A stretch of 9,032 nt of DNA from Niveispirillum sp. (GCA_016463045.1 JAEMSB010000026.1:8974-18005), one strand, 5' to 3'. Shown: positions 1-5,904, counted from the first letter of the stretch. Notes: generated by a model from the sequence alone, not told the origin. Program-made: numbers and translations.

Positions 1-676
1 GTGTGGGTAGCCAAAAGGGCTGCGCCACCTTGGCTGGGGTGGTCAGGGTCAATGTCTTAACCCGGCCGTCGGGGAAACCGGCTTCCCTGGCCTGCGATAG
101 CAGGTTTCCCGGGTCGGCGAAGCGGAAAAGCGGGGAAAGCAGGGCTTCCACGACCGATCCATACTCCTGTGCCAGAATCCGCCCTAGCCGGTCGAACAGG
201 CTGTTACCGGCACGACGTCCCCATACCGCCAGGGCCGCGGCCCCGCCAGGGCGCAGCACGCGGTGCATTTCCGTCAACGCCGCCTGCAGGTCCGGTACGA
301 ACATCAGGCCGAACCGGCACAGGACCCGGTCGAATCCGGCACCGGCGAAGGGCAGGGCCGTCATATCGGCGGCCACCGGATGCGGTGGATGCGGGTGCCC
401 GACGGTCCGCCGCCCGAGTCCGGATAACATGGCCGGCACCAGATCACTGGCCACGACCAGACCGTCGGAACCCAGGCGTCGCGCCTGGGTCAGGGATGGC
501 TCACCCACCCCGGCGGCCAGATCAAGTACCCGCGCGCGCGGGGGCGCATCGGCAAGGTCCAGAAGCGGCTGGTTGATGCGGTCGGCCGGATTGGCCATGC
601 CATCGGCCCAATGATCCCAAGCATTGGCGCTTTCGTGCCAGCGCTGACTTTCAACTATCACGACAGTTTTGGTCAT
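1..676 (-). CDS. Class I SAM-dependent methyltransferase, partial (C-terminus off left edge)
   Basis: The frame is open on the minus strand from an ATG at 676-674 to the window edge, giving about 225 residues with no stop. A purine-rich GAAAGG lies 5-10 bases before the ATG and supports this start. The protein shows the Rossmann methyltransferase pattern: motif I VLDLAAGVGEP at residues 50-60, an acidic residue at the end of strand 2 (SDLVPAML, Asp78), AADMTALPF near 102-110, and HRVLRPGGAAALAVWG at 138-153. This is the UbiE/COQ5-like Methyltransf_11/25 type, which moves a methyl group from S-adenosylmethionine to a small molecule or lipid precursor. The substrate cannot be read from the sequence. 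It is transcribed divergently from the response-regulator gene. The overlapping plus-strand frames here are antisense shadows. The family call is firm; the specific function is unknown. Confidence 0.85.
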   Translation of the reverse strand, partial: MTKTVVIVESQRWHESANAWDHWADGMANPADRINQPLLDLADAPPRARVLDLAAGVGEPSLTQARRLGSDGLVVASDLVPAMLSGLGRRTVGHPHPPHPVAADMTALPFAGAGFDRVLCRFGLMFVPDLQAALTEMHRVLRPGGAAALAVWGRRAGNSLFDRLGRILAQEYGSVVEALLSPLFRFADPGNLLSQAREAGFPDGRVKTLTLTTPAKVAQPFWLPT

Positions 677-854
677 GTTGGCCTTTCGCAATCGTATTCA
701 TTGCTTGTTTAATGTTTTGTTTACGGCCTTGGACTTTATTGGAAACCCACCTGGCCGCAGAGGGTAGCATGGTTACCAACGCATGGATCAACATGTTAAC
801 CCTATATAAATATCAACCTATTTAAATGGCGGCGCACTGCGAAAGGCTGGACTT
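677..854. promoter_or_regulatory. Divergent intergenic region between methyltransferase and response regulator
   Basis: This stretch separates two divergent genes and must hold the control signals for both. It is clearly more AT-rich than the flanking genes. Visible elements are an 11-base direct repeat (801-827), an 8-base palindrome AACATGTT (790-797), and two copies of ATCAAC at 787-792 and 812-817. TATATA at 803-808 resembles a -10 box for rightward transcription, but no good -35 is seen 17 bases upstream. No convincing leftward promoter was recognised. No RNA gene is apparent. Confidence 0.4.
801..827. repeat. AT-rich imperfect direct repeat CCTATWTAAAT x2
   Basis: CCTATATAAAT (801-811) and CCTATTTAAAT (817-827) match at 10 of 11 positions, with starts 16 bases apart. 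They lie about 30-55 bases before the small ORF at 855 and 130-160 bases before the response-regulator start. They could be an operator pair or two overlapping -10 regions; the sequence does not decide. Confidence 0.45.
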
Positions 855-953
855 ATGCTTTCGGTGATACTCTCGGTGCTTGCTTTCGTTGTCGGGATGA
901 CGATAGCTGTATCTGCATGTCCCGCACGGGATGGCCTTGCGCGGAACGTCTGA
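855..953 (+). CDS. Possible 32-residue hydrophobic leader peptide upstream of response regulator
   Basis: ATG at 855 is preceded by GAAAGG at 841-846, a plausible ribosome binding site with an 8-base gap. The frame ends at TGA 951-953, only 5 bases before the preferred ATG of the response regulator at 959. The peptide begins with a strongly hydrophobic run (MLSVILSVLAFVVGMTIAVSA), then Cys-Pro and a short charged end. It could be a single membrane-spanning or signal-like peptide, or a leader whose translation is coupled to the downstream gene, which has only a weak ribosome binding site itself. No homologue is recognised, and short hydrophobic frames arise by chance, so this is a candidate only. 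Confidence 0.28.
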   Translation: MLSVILSVLAFVVGMTIAVSACPARDGLARNV

Positions 954-958
954 ACCTG

Positions 959-1633
959 ATGGCGAAACCTCCTTCAAGCGGCAAATATTATCGGTTTGAC
1001 GGTCTGTCCGTGCTGATCGCGGACGACAACCGCTTCGTGCGCTCCATCATGGTGACCATCCTGAAGGCGCTGGGGATTGGCAAGGTCCTTCAGGCCGATA
1101 ACGGGGAGGAGGCGATGGCCATCCTCGACGTTTCCGCCCAGATGGACAGCACCGCCGGGCGGGACGTGGATATCATCTTCGCCGATCACCTGATGGAACC
1201 GATGGATGGCATCGGTTTGCTGAAATGGGTGCGCGAACATGAAAGCGACAAGATCCGTTTCCTGCCCGTCGTGATGATGAGCGGGGAGGCCGATGAAGCG
1301 GCGGTGCGGCTGGCCCGCGACAGCGGCGTGACTGAATATCTGGCAAAGCCGATGTCGGTCATCAATGTCGCCAGCCGTCTGCTGGCCATCATCGACAAAC
1401 CGCGTTCCTTTGTGAGGGCGCCGAACTATTTCGGTCCAGACCGGCGTCGGCAAACCCTGCCCCATGACGGCGCCGACCGCCGCCTGATGAGCCCTGAGGA
1501 TGTCAGGGTTGTTGATGAGGGCGCGCACATGGTTATCGACAGCCAGGGTAGTTCTGTGGAGAATCCCCCCGAGACTGTTGAAGGGGAGGCTGAGGTTTCG
1601 GCGGTGGCCGAGGCCCAGCGGGCAAGCGCATGA
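959..1633 (+). CDS. Receiver-domain response regulator with YFGPDRRR-type C-terminal extension
   Basis: The product is a 224-residue two-component response regulator with one CheY-like receiver domain and no DNA-binding output domain. Numbered from ATG 959, the acidic pair is Asp22/Asp23 (IADDNRF), the phospho-acceptor is Asp76 in ADHLMEPMDG, the switch Ser is Ser108 in MMSGE, and the conserved Lys is Lys130 in YLAKP. After the receiver comes RAPNYFGPDRRR with a later GADRR, a basic motif I recall from other alphaproteobacterial single-receiver proteins, then an acidic low-complexity tail. The frame extends upstream to ATG 917, but those 14 residues are unlike a receiver start and have no ribosome site, so 959 is preferred. 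The stop overlaps the next gene by ATGA, so the two are co-translated. The likely role is phospho-signal relay or protein-protein control; the partner kinase is not in the window. Confidence 0.85.
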   Translation: MAKPPSSGKYYRFDGLSVLIADDNRFVRSIMVTILKALGIGKVLQADNGEEAMAILDVSAQMDSTAGRDVDIIFADHLMEPMDGIGLLKWVREHESDKIRFLPVVMMSGEADEAAVRLARDSGVTEYLAKPMSVINVASRLLAIIDKPRSFVRAPNYFGPDRRRQTLPHDGADRRLMSPEDVRVVDEGAHMVIDSQGSSVENPPETVEGEAEVSAVAEAQRASA

Positions 1634-2160
1634 ATGACAACCTGAAACCAGATGCCCGCGTGCCGGCGGTCGAGATCATCAAGCGACCGAATAAGCTGCG
1701 CGAAAAGGTTGGCGGCTCCGCCGACGGCAAGCCCGGCATGATCGATCCGGCGGCCCTGGCGCGTGCCAGTACCCATGTCGCTCGCATGTCAGACGCCCAT
1801 ATCGCCCAGACCCGCGTCGACCTGACCGAATTGCAGGATGCCTATCGCCGGGCGATGACGGACGTGGACAACCGCCCCGTCCATCTCAAGCGCGTGATCA
1901 AGGTCAGTGACGGCATCATGACCCTGGGCAAAACCTTCGGCTATGATCTGCTGTCGGACTTTGCCAATTCGCTTAACCATTTCCTGGTGCCGATCCCAAA
2001 TCCCAGTGTGGCACAGTTGGCCGTGGTCGGTTTGCATATCGACGCCATGCATGTGCTGGTGCGCGACGACATCAAGGGGGATGGCGGCCAGATCGGTCAG
2101 GCCCTGTCCGTTTCCCTTAACATGGCGCGGGCCAAGCTGGGCGCGAAGCGCGGGGCCTGA
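1630..2160 (+). CDS. HPt-like helical protein lacking the usual phospho-histidine
   Basis: This 176-residue protein starts inside the stop of the response regulator (ATGA overlap), strongly suggesting a functional pair. No transmembrane or signal segment is seen. About 60 residues of variable N-terminus are followed by a mostly helical domain. From memory, alphaproteobacterial HPt proteins carry a segment like HDIKGQGGTFGYPL, and later HVDAM...GDGG. Here the matching parts are DGIMTLGKTFGYDL (residues 94-107) and LHIDAMHVL...IKGDGG. In that alignment the phospho-accepting His is Asp94. The family resemblance is therefore visible, but the key residue appears changed. It may bind the receiver without transferring phosphate, acting as an anchor or pseudo-HPt. 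The alternative is an unrelated helical protein of unknown function. No terminator follows in the 135 bases before the next gene. Confidence 0.6.
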   Translation: MNDNLKPDARVPAVEIIKRPNKLREKVGGSADGKPGMIDPAALARASTHVARMSDAHIAQTRVDLTELQDAYRRAMTDVDNRPVHLKRVIKVSDGIMTLGKTFGYDLLSDFANSLNHFLVPIPNPSVAQLAVVGLHIDAMHVLVRDDIKGDGGQIGQALSVSLNMARAKLGAKRGA

Positions 2161-2246
2161 TGCTCCCGCCATTCGGCATGTTTTCTGGCATTATGTTACG
2201 GAACTAGGTTAATTTGCATGCCATTGCCTCGAACGGAGTATGGTTT

Positions 2247-2277
2247 TTGACTAGGCATAGGCTCGGTTCGTGATAAA
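2247..2277 (+). promoter_or_regulatory. Weak candidate promoter before the MarR-family gene
   Basis: TTGACT at 2247-2252 matches the -35 consensus at five of six positions. GATAAA at 2272-2277 matches a -10 at four of six, but the 19-base spacer is long. If used, transcription would begin near 2284, which would favour one of the ATG starts (2320 or 2329) of the MarR gene over GTG 2296. Confidence 0.28.
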
Positions 2278-2295
2278 AGGCGGACGTTATCGCCG

Positions 2296-2814
2296 GTGAA
2301 GTTTCACGCACGCGGGCGTATGGGACCAATGGAGATGGCATTGCGGCAACCCTATTACGACAGCATCCTGCTTATCGAACGGCTGCATCGCCATTTCCTG
2401 GAAGTCCTGAAGATCGAGCTGGATCGTCTGGGCATGCAGGATATCAACAATGTCCAAAGCCTGATTCTTTATAATATCGGTGATGATGAACTGACCGTCG
2501 GCGAGCTGACGGCGCGGGGCTATTATCTGGGCTCCAATGTTTCCTATAATGTGAAGAAAATGCACGAGAACGGATACCTGACCCAGGAACGTTCCACCCA
2601 TGACCGCCGCTCCGTCCGTGTCCGTCTCTCGGACAAGGGGTTGAAGCTGCGGGATCGGATTTCCGAGCTGTTCTCCCGGCAGGTGGATGCGCTGGACAAG
2701 TCCGGCCTGTCGGCGGAAGAATTGGCCCGTGCGAACGAGACGATGCGCACGCTGGAGCGGTTCTGGACCTCATCCCTGTCCTACGGCGCCTATGCGCCGT
2801 CAGGCCAGGTCTGA
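2296..2814 (+). CDS. MarR-family winged-helix regulator, LdtR-like
   Basis: The frame codes for up to 172 residues. The core is a MarR-type winged helix: the helix-turn-helix spans roughly residues 66-95 (LTVGELTARGYYLGSNVSYN and following), then a wing with HDRRSVRVRLSDKG at 102-115, then a C-terminal dimerisation helix. The segment LGSNVSYNVKKMHENGYL is characteristic of the LdtR group of alphaproteobacteria, known from Liberibacter and Sinorhizobium as a regulator of an L,D-transpeptidase and stress genes. The target here cannot be told, and no ldt gene is in the window. The start is uncertain. GTG 2296 has the best purine run upstream (AAAGGCGGA, 11 bases away); ATGs at 2320, 2329 and 2335 are alternatives and all leave the domain intact. 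The next gene begins 15 bases after the stop, suggesting an operon. Confidence 0.85.
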   Translation: MKFHARGRMGPMEMALRQPYYDSILLIERLHRHFLEVLKIELDRLGMQDINNVQSLILYNIGDDELTVGELTARGYYLGSNVSYNVKKMHENGYLTQERSTHDRRSVRVRLSDKGLKLRDRISELFSRQVDALDKSGLSAEELARANETMRTLERFWTSSLSYGAYAPSGQV

Positions 2815-2829
2815 CCGCGGGGTGGGGCC

Positions 2830-3027
2830 ATGCCGCGGCCGCCTTTGAATGAAAAGGATGTGCTGATCGAGTTTCACCCGGTCGGCAACATCGTGCGGGT
2901 CAGCGCCATTGATCCCGCCACCAACACCGAAGTCATCATCCAGGGGCCGGCCAGTGCCGGAAAGACCGTACTGGCGCGCAACGCCCTGGCAAAGCTGAAT
3001 TACGTCCTGCGCAAGGGCCAGCCCTGA
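2830..3027 (+). CDS. Small conserved alphaproteobacterial protein (DUF6898-like)
   Basis: This is a 65-residue, probably cytoplasmic protein with no signal or membrane segment. The pattern is VLIEFHPVGNIVRVSAIDP, then TEVIIQGPASAG, then a helix ending in LNYVLRK. This resembles a short protein family widespread in Rhodospirillales that I recall as DUF6898; the family name is from memory and unverified. A strong GGGGTGGGG ribosome site precedes the ATG. It lies 15 bases after the LdtR-like gene and probably shares its transcript. The function is unknown. Family members are about this length, so it is probably complete. Confidence 0.7.
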   Translation: MPRPPLNEKDVLIEFHPVGNIVRVSAIDPATNTEVIIQGPASAGKTVLARNALAKLNYVLRKGQP

Positions 3028-3032
3028 TACAC

Positions 3033-3063
3033 AAAAAAGCCGGGGGGATCTTGCCCGCCCGGC
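3033..3063 (-). terminator. Rho-independent terminator of the mucR homologue
   Basis: Bases 3039-3047 pair with 3055-3063 (GCCGGGGGG with CCCGCCCGG and one further C), with a single G-G mismatch and a 7-base loop. On the minus strand the stem is followed by six T residues (complement of 3033-3038), the layout of an intrinsic terminator for leftward transcription from the mucR homologue. On the plus strand the stem is followed only by a broken pyrimidine run, so it may also slow transcription from the MarR operon. Confidence 0.7.
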
Positions 3064-3091
3064 CTTCTTCTGGCAGAAGCCGCGAGCCTGC

Positions 3092-3532
3092 TCAGGCTCG
3101 GCGGCGGGTAGCGCTGCGCGTATCACCCCGGCCCAGGCCGATCTGTTTTGCGAACTCCGACCGCTGCGCCGCGTAGTTCGGGGCCACCATGGGATAATCG
3201 GGGGGCAGGCCCCACTTGGCGCGGTACTCTTCCGGCGTCATGTCATAGGTAGAGCGCAGATGCCGCTTCAGCATCTTCAGCTTCTTACCATCCTCCAGGC
3301 AGACAATATAATCCGGGGTAACCGATTTCTTGATCGGAACCGCCGGACGCATCGGCTCCTGCGGCGCTTCCGTCGGAGCGCCCTGCAGGCCGGTCAGCGT
3401 GACGTAGACGGCGTTAATAACCTCCGGCAATTGCTGCGTCGGCAGCGTGTTCTGGCCGACATAGGCGGACACGATCTCTGCCGTCATGCGCAGCAGTTCC
3501 CCCGTCAACACCTCATTCCCTTGCTGTTCCAT
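3092..3532 (-). CDS. MucR/Ros family zinc-finger-like transcriptional regulator
   Basis: The product is 146 residues from ATG 3532; the frame also reaches a TTG at 3562, but the ATG gives the usual family length. The C-terminal half carries the Ros/MucR hallmark: VCLEDGKKLKMLKRHL (77-92), then MTPEEYRAKWGLPPDYPMVA (98-117) and PNYAA. These proteins bind AT-rich DNA, oligomerise through the N-terminal region, and control exopolysaccharide, motility, virulence and cell-cycle genes; several are H-NS-like. The zinc positions read Cys78, Asp81, His91, Tyr96, so the classical C-x2-C and second His are not all present. The N-terminal helical part (2-50) fits the oligomerisation region. The gene stands alone between its own terminator and a long AT-rich upstream region suited to autoregulation. 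Confidence 0.92.
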   Translation of the reverse strand: MEQQGNEVLTGELLRMTAEIVSAYVGQNTLPTQQLPEVINAVYVTLTGLQGAPTEAPQEPMRPAVPIKKSVTPDYIVCLEDGKKLKMLKRHLRSTYDMTPEEYRAKWGLPPDYPMVAPNYAAQRSEFAKQIGLGRGDTRSATRRRA

Positions 3533-3622
3533 TGTACCCAACGTTCCTGAACGGTTAACCAACTATGATTGGACGCTTCGCATGGGTGTGTCCGTATGTC
3601 AATAAGGAAGCGGTGAGAATCG

Positions 3623-3653
3623 TGATTTTATTTACTTAGAATGATTTTATCAT
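3623..3653. repeat. TGATTTTAT direct repeats with overlapping ATGAT-TTT-ATCAT palindrome
   Basis: TGATTTTAT occurs at 3623-3631 and 3642-3650, starts 19 bases apart, near two helical turns. The second copy lies within the palindrome ATGAT (3641-3645), TTT, ATCAT (3649-3653). It is 90-120 bases upstream of the mucR start. AT-rich sites with TpA steps are what MucR proteins bind, so autoregulation is a reasonable inference. Confidence 0.45.
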
Positions 3654-3740
3654 ATCAGTACATTCATATCGAAACATCACCAGCTGATGATATCGGTTTT
3701 TCACACCATCACACGGCCAATAGACATTAGTTTGCGGACC

Positions 3741-3771
3741 TGACTGTGACAAAATTCGATTTTCGCAGTCA
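3741..3771. repeat. 31-base imperfect dyad symmetry
   Basis: TGACTG (3741-3746) is the reverse complement of CAGTCA (3766-3771). Inside, AAAAT (3751-3755) is the reverse complement of ATTTT (3759-3763) around a TCG loop. The two halves are nearly concentric. It may be a protein operator or an RNA hairpin with an internal loop. No T-run follows, so a terminator is unlikely. Confidence 0.4.
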
Positions 3772-3990
3772 TTTACAGAGCTTATGATGTTAACTCCACC
3801 ATCAGCCGCAAAGGCGTTGAACCACCAGGGAACATGTGGGAGCAGAATTTGCCGCGGTTGTGTTTCAATTATTTCTATTTAGGCTTTACTTTCATCCCTG
3901 CAACGGTCGCTCCAGGCGCGCGCCGGGGGCAAGGCCGGGCTGCTTTCATGGGCCTGGCCGGGAACTGGTGTGGCGACGACACTTCTGATA

Positions 3991-4066
3991 GGGTCCTGCG
4001 CGTCATCGACCCCCTAATGATGGGGTCGCTTCTCTGTTTCCAGGGGTGCCGGGCCTCCATGCCCGG
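3991..4066 (+). promoter_or_regulatory. Structured leader of rpiB with competing hairpins
   Basis: CGACCCC (4007-4013) pairs perfectly with GGGGTCG (4022-4028) over an 8-base loop. The same bases can instead pair with GGGTC at 3991-3995 (GACCC 4008-4012), so two folds exclude each other. A further perfect 6-base hairpin, CCGGGC (4049-4054) with GCCCGG (4061-4066), reaches into the GGAG ribosome site of rpiB (4065-4068). The arrangement fits a translational switch or attenuator, but it matches no riboswitch class I can name and may be chance in GC-rich DNA. Confidence 0.35.
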
Positions 4067-4078
4067 AGAGGGTGGAAT

Positions 4079-4513
4079 ATGGGTATCCAGACCATCGCGA
4101 TTGCCGGCGATCATGCCAGCCCGGAACTGAAAGCCATCCTGGCCGAACAGCTGCGCGCCGCCGGCCACACGGTCATTGACCTTGGTACCAATGGTCCGGA
4201 GTCGGTGGATTACCCCAGCTTCGCGGATGCGGTCGCCGCCGCACTGGCCGATGGGCGCGCCAATGCCGGCGTGCTGATCTGCGGCACCGGTATCGGCATC
4301 TCCATTGCCGCCAACCGTCATCGCCATGTGCGCGCCGCGCTGTGCCACACAGCCACGGAGGCCCGGCTGACCCGTCTGCATAATGATGCCAACGTGCTGT
4401 GCCTGGGCGCGCGCACCATTGGCGTGGAGGTGGCGAAGGATTGCGTCGCCACCTTCTTCACCACGGAATTCGAAGGCGGCCGTCATGCCCGCCGTGTCGC
4501 GATGTTGGGCTAA
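4079..4513 (+). CDS. rpiB: Ribose-5-phosphate isomerase B
   Basis: The 144-residue product belongs to the RpiB/LacAB family and interconverts ribose 5-phosphate and ribulose 5-phosphate in the cytoplasmic pentose phosphate pathway. Family landmarks are IAGDHASPELK near the N-terminus (usually SDHAGxxLK), the catalytic-Cys segment ICGTGIGISIAAN, and HNDANVLCLGAR with the conserved His and Asn. The length is normal. The frame is open from GTG 4046, but ATG 4079 has GGAGAGGG 6-13 bases upstream and starts right at the family N-terminus (MGIQTIAIAGDH), so it is chosen. glyA follows after 33 bases, a pairing common in Rhodospirillales, and they probably share a transcript. The Ser of DHAS in place of the usual Gly is a small variation. 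The call is firm. Confidence 0.93.
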   Translation: MGIQTIAIAGDHASPELKAILAEQLRAAGHTVIDLGTNGPESVDYPSFADAVAAALADGRANAGVLICGTGIGISIAANRHRHVRAALCHTATEARLTRLHNDANVLCLGARTIGVEVAKDCVATFFTTEFEGGRHARRVAMLG

Positions 4514-4546
4514 AACGCCCGACCGGTACCAGAGGACCAGACGAAC

Positions 4547-5827
4547 ATGAGCATCCAGGGTTTCTTCACCGACAAGCTGTCCGACGCCGATCCCGAGCTG
4601 TACGCCTCGCTGCGTCAGGAACTGGGCCGGCAGCAGGATCAGATCGAACTGATCGCCTCGGAAAACATCGTCTCCACCGCCGTGCTGGAGGCCCAGGGTT
4701 CGGTTCTGACTAACAAGTACGCCGAGGGTTACTCGGGCAAGCGCTATTACGGCGGCTGCGAATATGTCGACATCGCCGAAACGCTGGCCATTGAGCGCGC
4801 GAAGAAGCTGTTCGGCTGTGAATATGCCAACGTTCAGCCGCATTCCGGCGCGCAGGCCAACCAGGCCGTGTTCATGGCGCTCTTGCAGCCGGGCGACACC
4901 TTCATGGGCATGGACCTGGCCGCCGGCGGTCACCTGACCCATGGTGCGCCTGCCAACCAGTCGGGCAAGTGGTTCAAGGTTGTGTCCTATGGCGTGACCC
5001 GCGACACCAACCTGATCGACTATGATGATGTCGAGGCCAAGGCACGTGAGCATAAGCCCAAGCTGATCATCGCCGGCGGTTCCGCCTATCCGCGCCAGAT
5101 CGACTTTGCCCGCTTCCGCAAGATCGCGGATGAGATCGGCGCCTATCTGATGGTGGACATGGCCCATTATGCGGGTCTGGTCGCCGCTGGCGTCTACCCC
5201 TCGCCGCTGCCGCACGCCCATGTCGTGACCACCACCACGCACAAGACGCTGCGCGGTCCGCGTGGCGGCATGATCCTGTCCAACGACCTGGACCTGGGCA
5301 AGAAGTTCAATTCCGCCGTGTTCCCGGGGCTGCAGGGCGGCCCGCTGATGCATGTCATCGCCGCCAAGGCCGTGGCCTTCGGTGAGGCGCTGCGTCCGGA
5401 ATTCAAGACCTACGCCGCCAATGTCGTCGCCAATGCCAAGGTCCTGGCCGAACGTCTGATCGCTGGCGGCCTGGACATCGTGTCCGGCGGCACCGACAGC
5501 CATATCGTGCTGGTCGACCTGCGTCCGAAGAAGCTGACGGGCAAGGCGGCTGAGCATGCTTTGGAAAATGCCGGCATGACCTGCAACAAGAATGGCGTGC
5601 CGTTCGACCCGGAAAAGCCGTTCGTGACCTCCGGCGTGCGCCTTGGCACACCGGCGGCCACCACGCGCGGCTTCGGCACCGCCGAATTTGCGCAGGTCGG
5701 CGACATGATTGTGGAGGTGCTGGACGCCCTGGCGGTCAGCAATGGTGACAATGCAGCGGCAGAGGGCCGGGTGCGCGCGCGAGTACAGGAACTGTGCCGC
5801 CGCTTCCCCATCTACCCGACGCTGTGA
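4547..5827 (+). CDS. glyA: Serine hydroxymethyltransferase
   Basis: The 426-residue product is a complete PLP-dependent SHMT, which converts serine plus tetrahydrofolate to glycine plus 5,10-methylene-THF and is the main source of one-carbon units. Visible motifs are IELIASENIVS (33-43), NKYAEGYSGKRYYGGCEYVD (56-75), the cofactor Asp in MVDMAH (Asp204), and the PLP lysine in TTTTHKTLRGPRGG (Lys233). The C-terminal TSGVRLGTPAATTRG is also typical. Length and order are normal. ATG 4547 is preceded by AGAGGA. It lies 33 bases after rpiB and ends in a strong terminator, so nrdR-ribD may also have their own promoter or depend on read-through. A very long antisense frame over this gene reflects GC-biased third codon positions, not a second gene. 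Confidence 0.98.
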   Translation: MSIQGFFTDKLSDADPELYASLRQELGRQQDQIELIASENIVSTAVLEAQGSVLTNKYAEGYSGKRYYGGCEYVDIAETLAIERAKKLFGCEYANVQPHSGAQANQAVFMALLQPGDTFMGMDLAAGGHLTHGAPANQSGKWFKVVSYGVTRDTNLIDYDDVEAKAREHKPKLIIAGGSAYPRQIDFARFRKIADEIGAYLMVDMAHYAGLVAAGVYPSPLPHAHVVTTTTHKTLRGPRGGMILSNDLDLGKKFNSAVFPGLQGGPLMHVIAAKAVAFGEALRPEFKTYAANVVANAKVLAERLIAGGLDIVSGGTDSHIVLVDLRPKKLTGKAAEHALENAGMTCNKNGVPFDPEKPFVTSGVRLGTPAATTRGFGTAEFAQVGDMIVEVLDALAVSNGDNAAAEGRVRARVQELCRRFPIYPTL

Positions 5828-5832
5828 TTGAC

Positions 5833-5871
5833 AAACCCCGGTTTCGGCCTCATGCCGGAACCGGGGTTTTT
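5833..5871 (+). terminator. Rho-independent terminator after glyA
   Basis: Bases 5833-5848 pair with 5854-5869 (AAACCCCGG...CGGC with GCCG...CCGGGGTTT), broken only by one T-G wobble, around a 5-base loop CTCAT, and end in five T residues (5867-5871). The stem begins 5 bases after the glyA stop. It should separate rpiB-glyA from nrdR-ribD, at least partly. Confidence 0.9.
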
Positions 5872-5904
5872 GTTTGGCAACCATAATAATTCTGGAGGGG
5901 TTTC

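Larger units (their letters stand above)
3533..4078. promoter_or_regulatory. Long AT-rich intergenic region between divergent mucR and rpiB
   Basis: About 545 bases without a convincing gene. The mucR-proximal half (3600-3830) is AT-rich and holds repeated TGATTTTAT (3623, 3642), a 13-base palindrome (3641-3653), and a 31-base dyad (3741-3771). A perfect TTGACA on the minus strand at 3602-3597 could be the mucR -35, but no matching -10 lies 16-18 bases on. The rpiB-proximal part (about 3900-4078) is GC-rich and can fold into several hairpins. A 98-codon plus-strand frame from 3834 has no ribosome site and runs into rpiB out of frame, so it is not called. No tRNA or known riboswitch consensus was recognised. 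Confidence 0.6.

Noticed and set aside
3..614. Plus-strand frames of 203 and 135 codons at the left edge
   Set aside because: They are Arg/Pro/Ala-rich translations antisense to the methyltransferase, whose minus-strand motifs are clear.
974..1528. 184-codon minus-strand frame opposite the response regulator
   Set aside because: It is rich in His, Gln and Gly with no family features, and is antisense to an intact receiver domain.
3086..3110. GAGCC...GGCTC hairpin and GC-rich motif at the mucR stop, briefly considered as an SAH-riboswitch-like element
   Set aside because: It lies in and around the mucR C-terminal codons, downstream of the MarR operon, and lacks the rest of any riboswitch consensus.
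3666..3695. Direct ATATCG copies flanking CATCACCAGCTGATG
   Set aside because: The repeats are short and the spacing is not distinctive; likely chance in AT-rich intergenic DNA.
4046..4078. Upstream GTG start for rpiB adding 11 residues
   Set aside because: The added residues are unlike RpiB N-termini and fall on the leader hairpin; ATG 4079 has a good ribosome site.
3834..4130. 98-codon plus-strand frame upstream of rpiB
   Set aside because: It has no ribosome binding site, overlaps rpiB out of frame by about 50 bases, and shows no conserved pattern; the region is better read as leader.
3875..5884. 669-codon minus-strand open frame across rpiB and glyA
   Set aside because: It lies exactly antisense to two unmistakable enzymes and shows no recognisable domain. 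Long antisense frames are expected where GC-rich codon bias removes stops.
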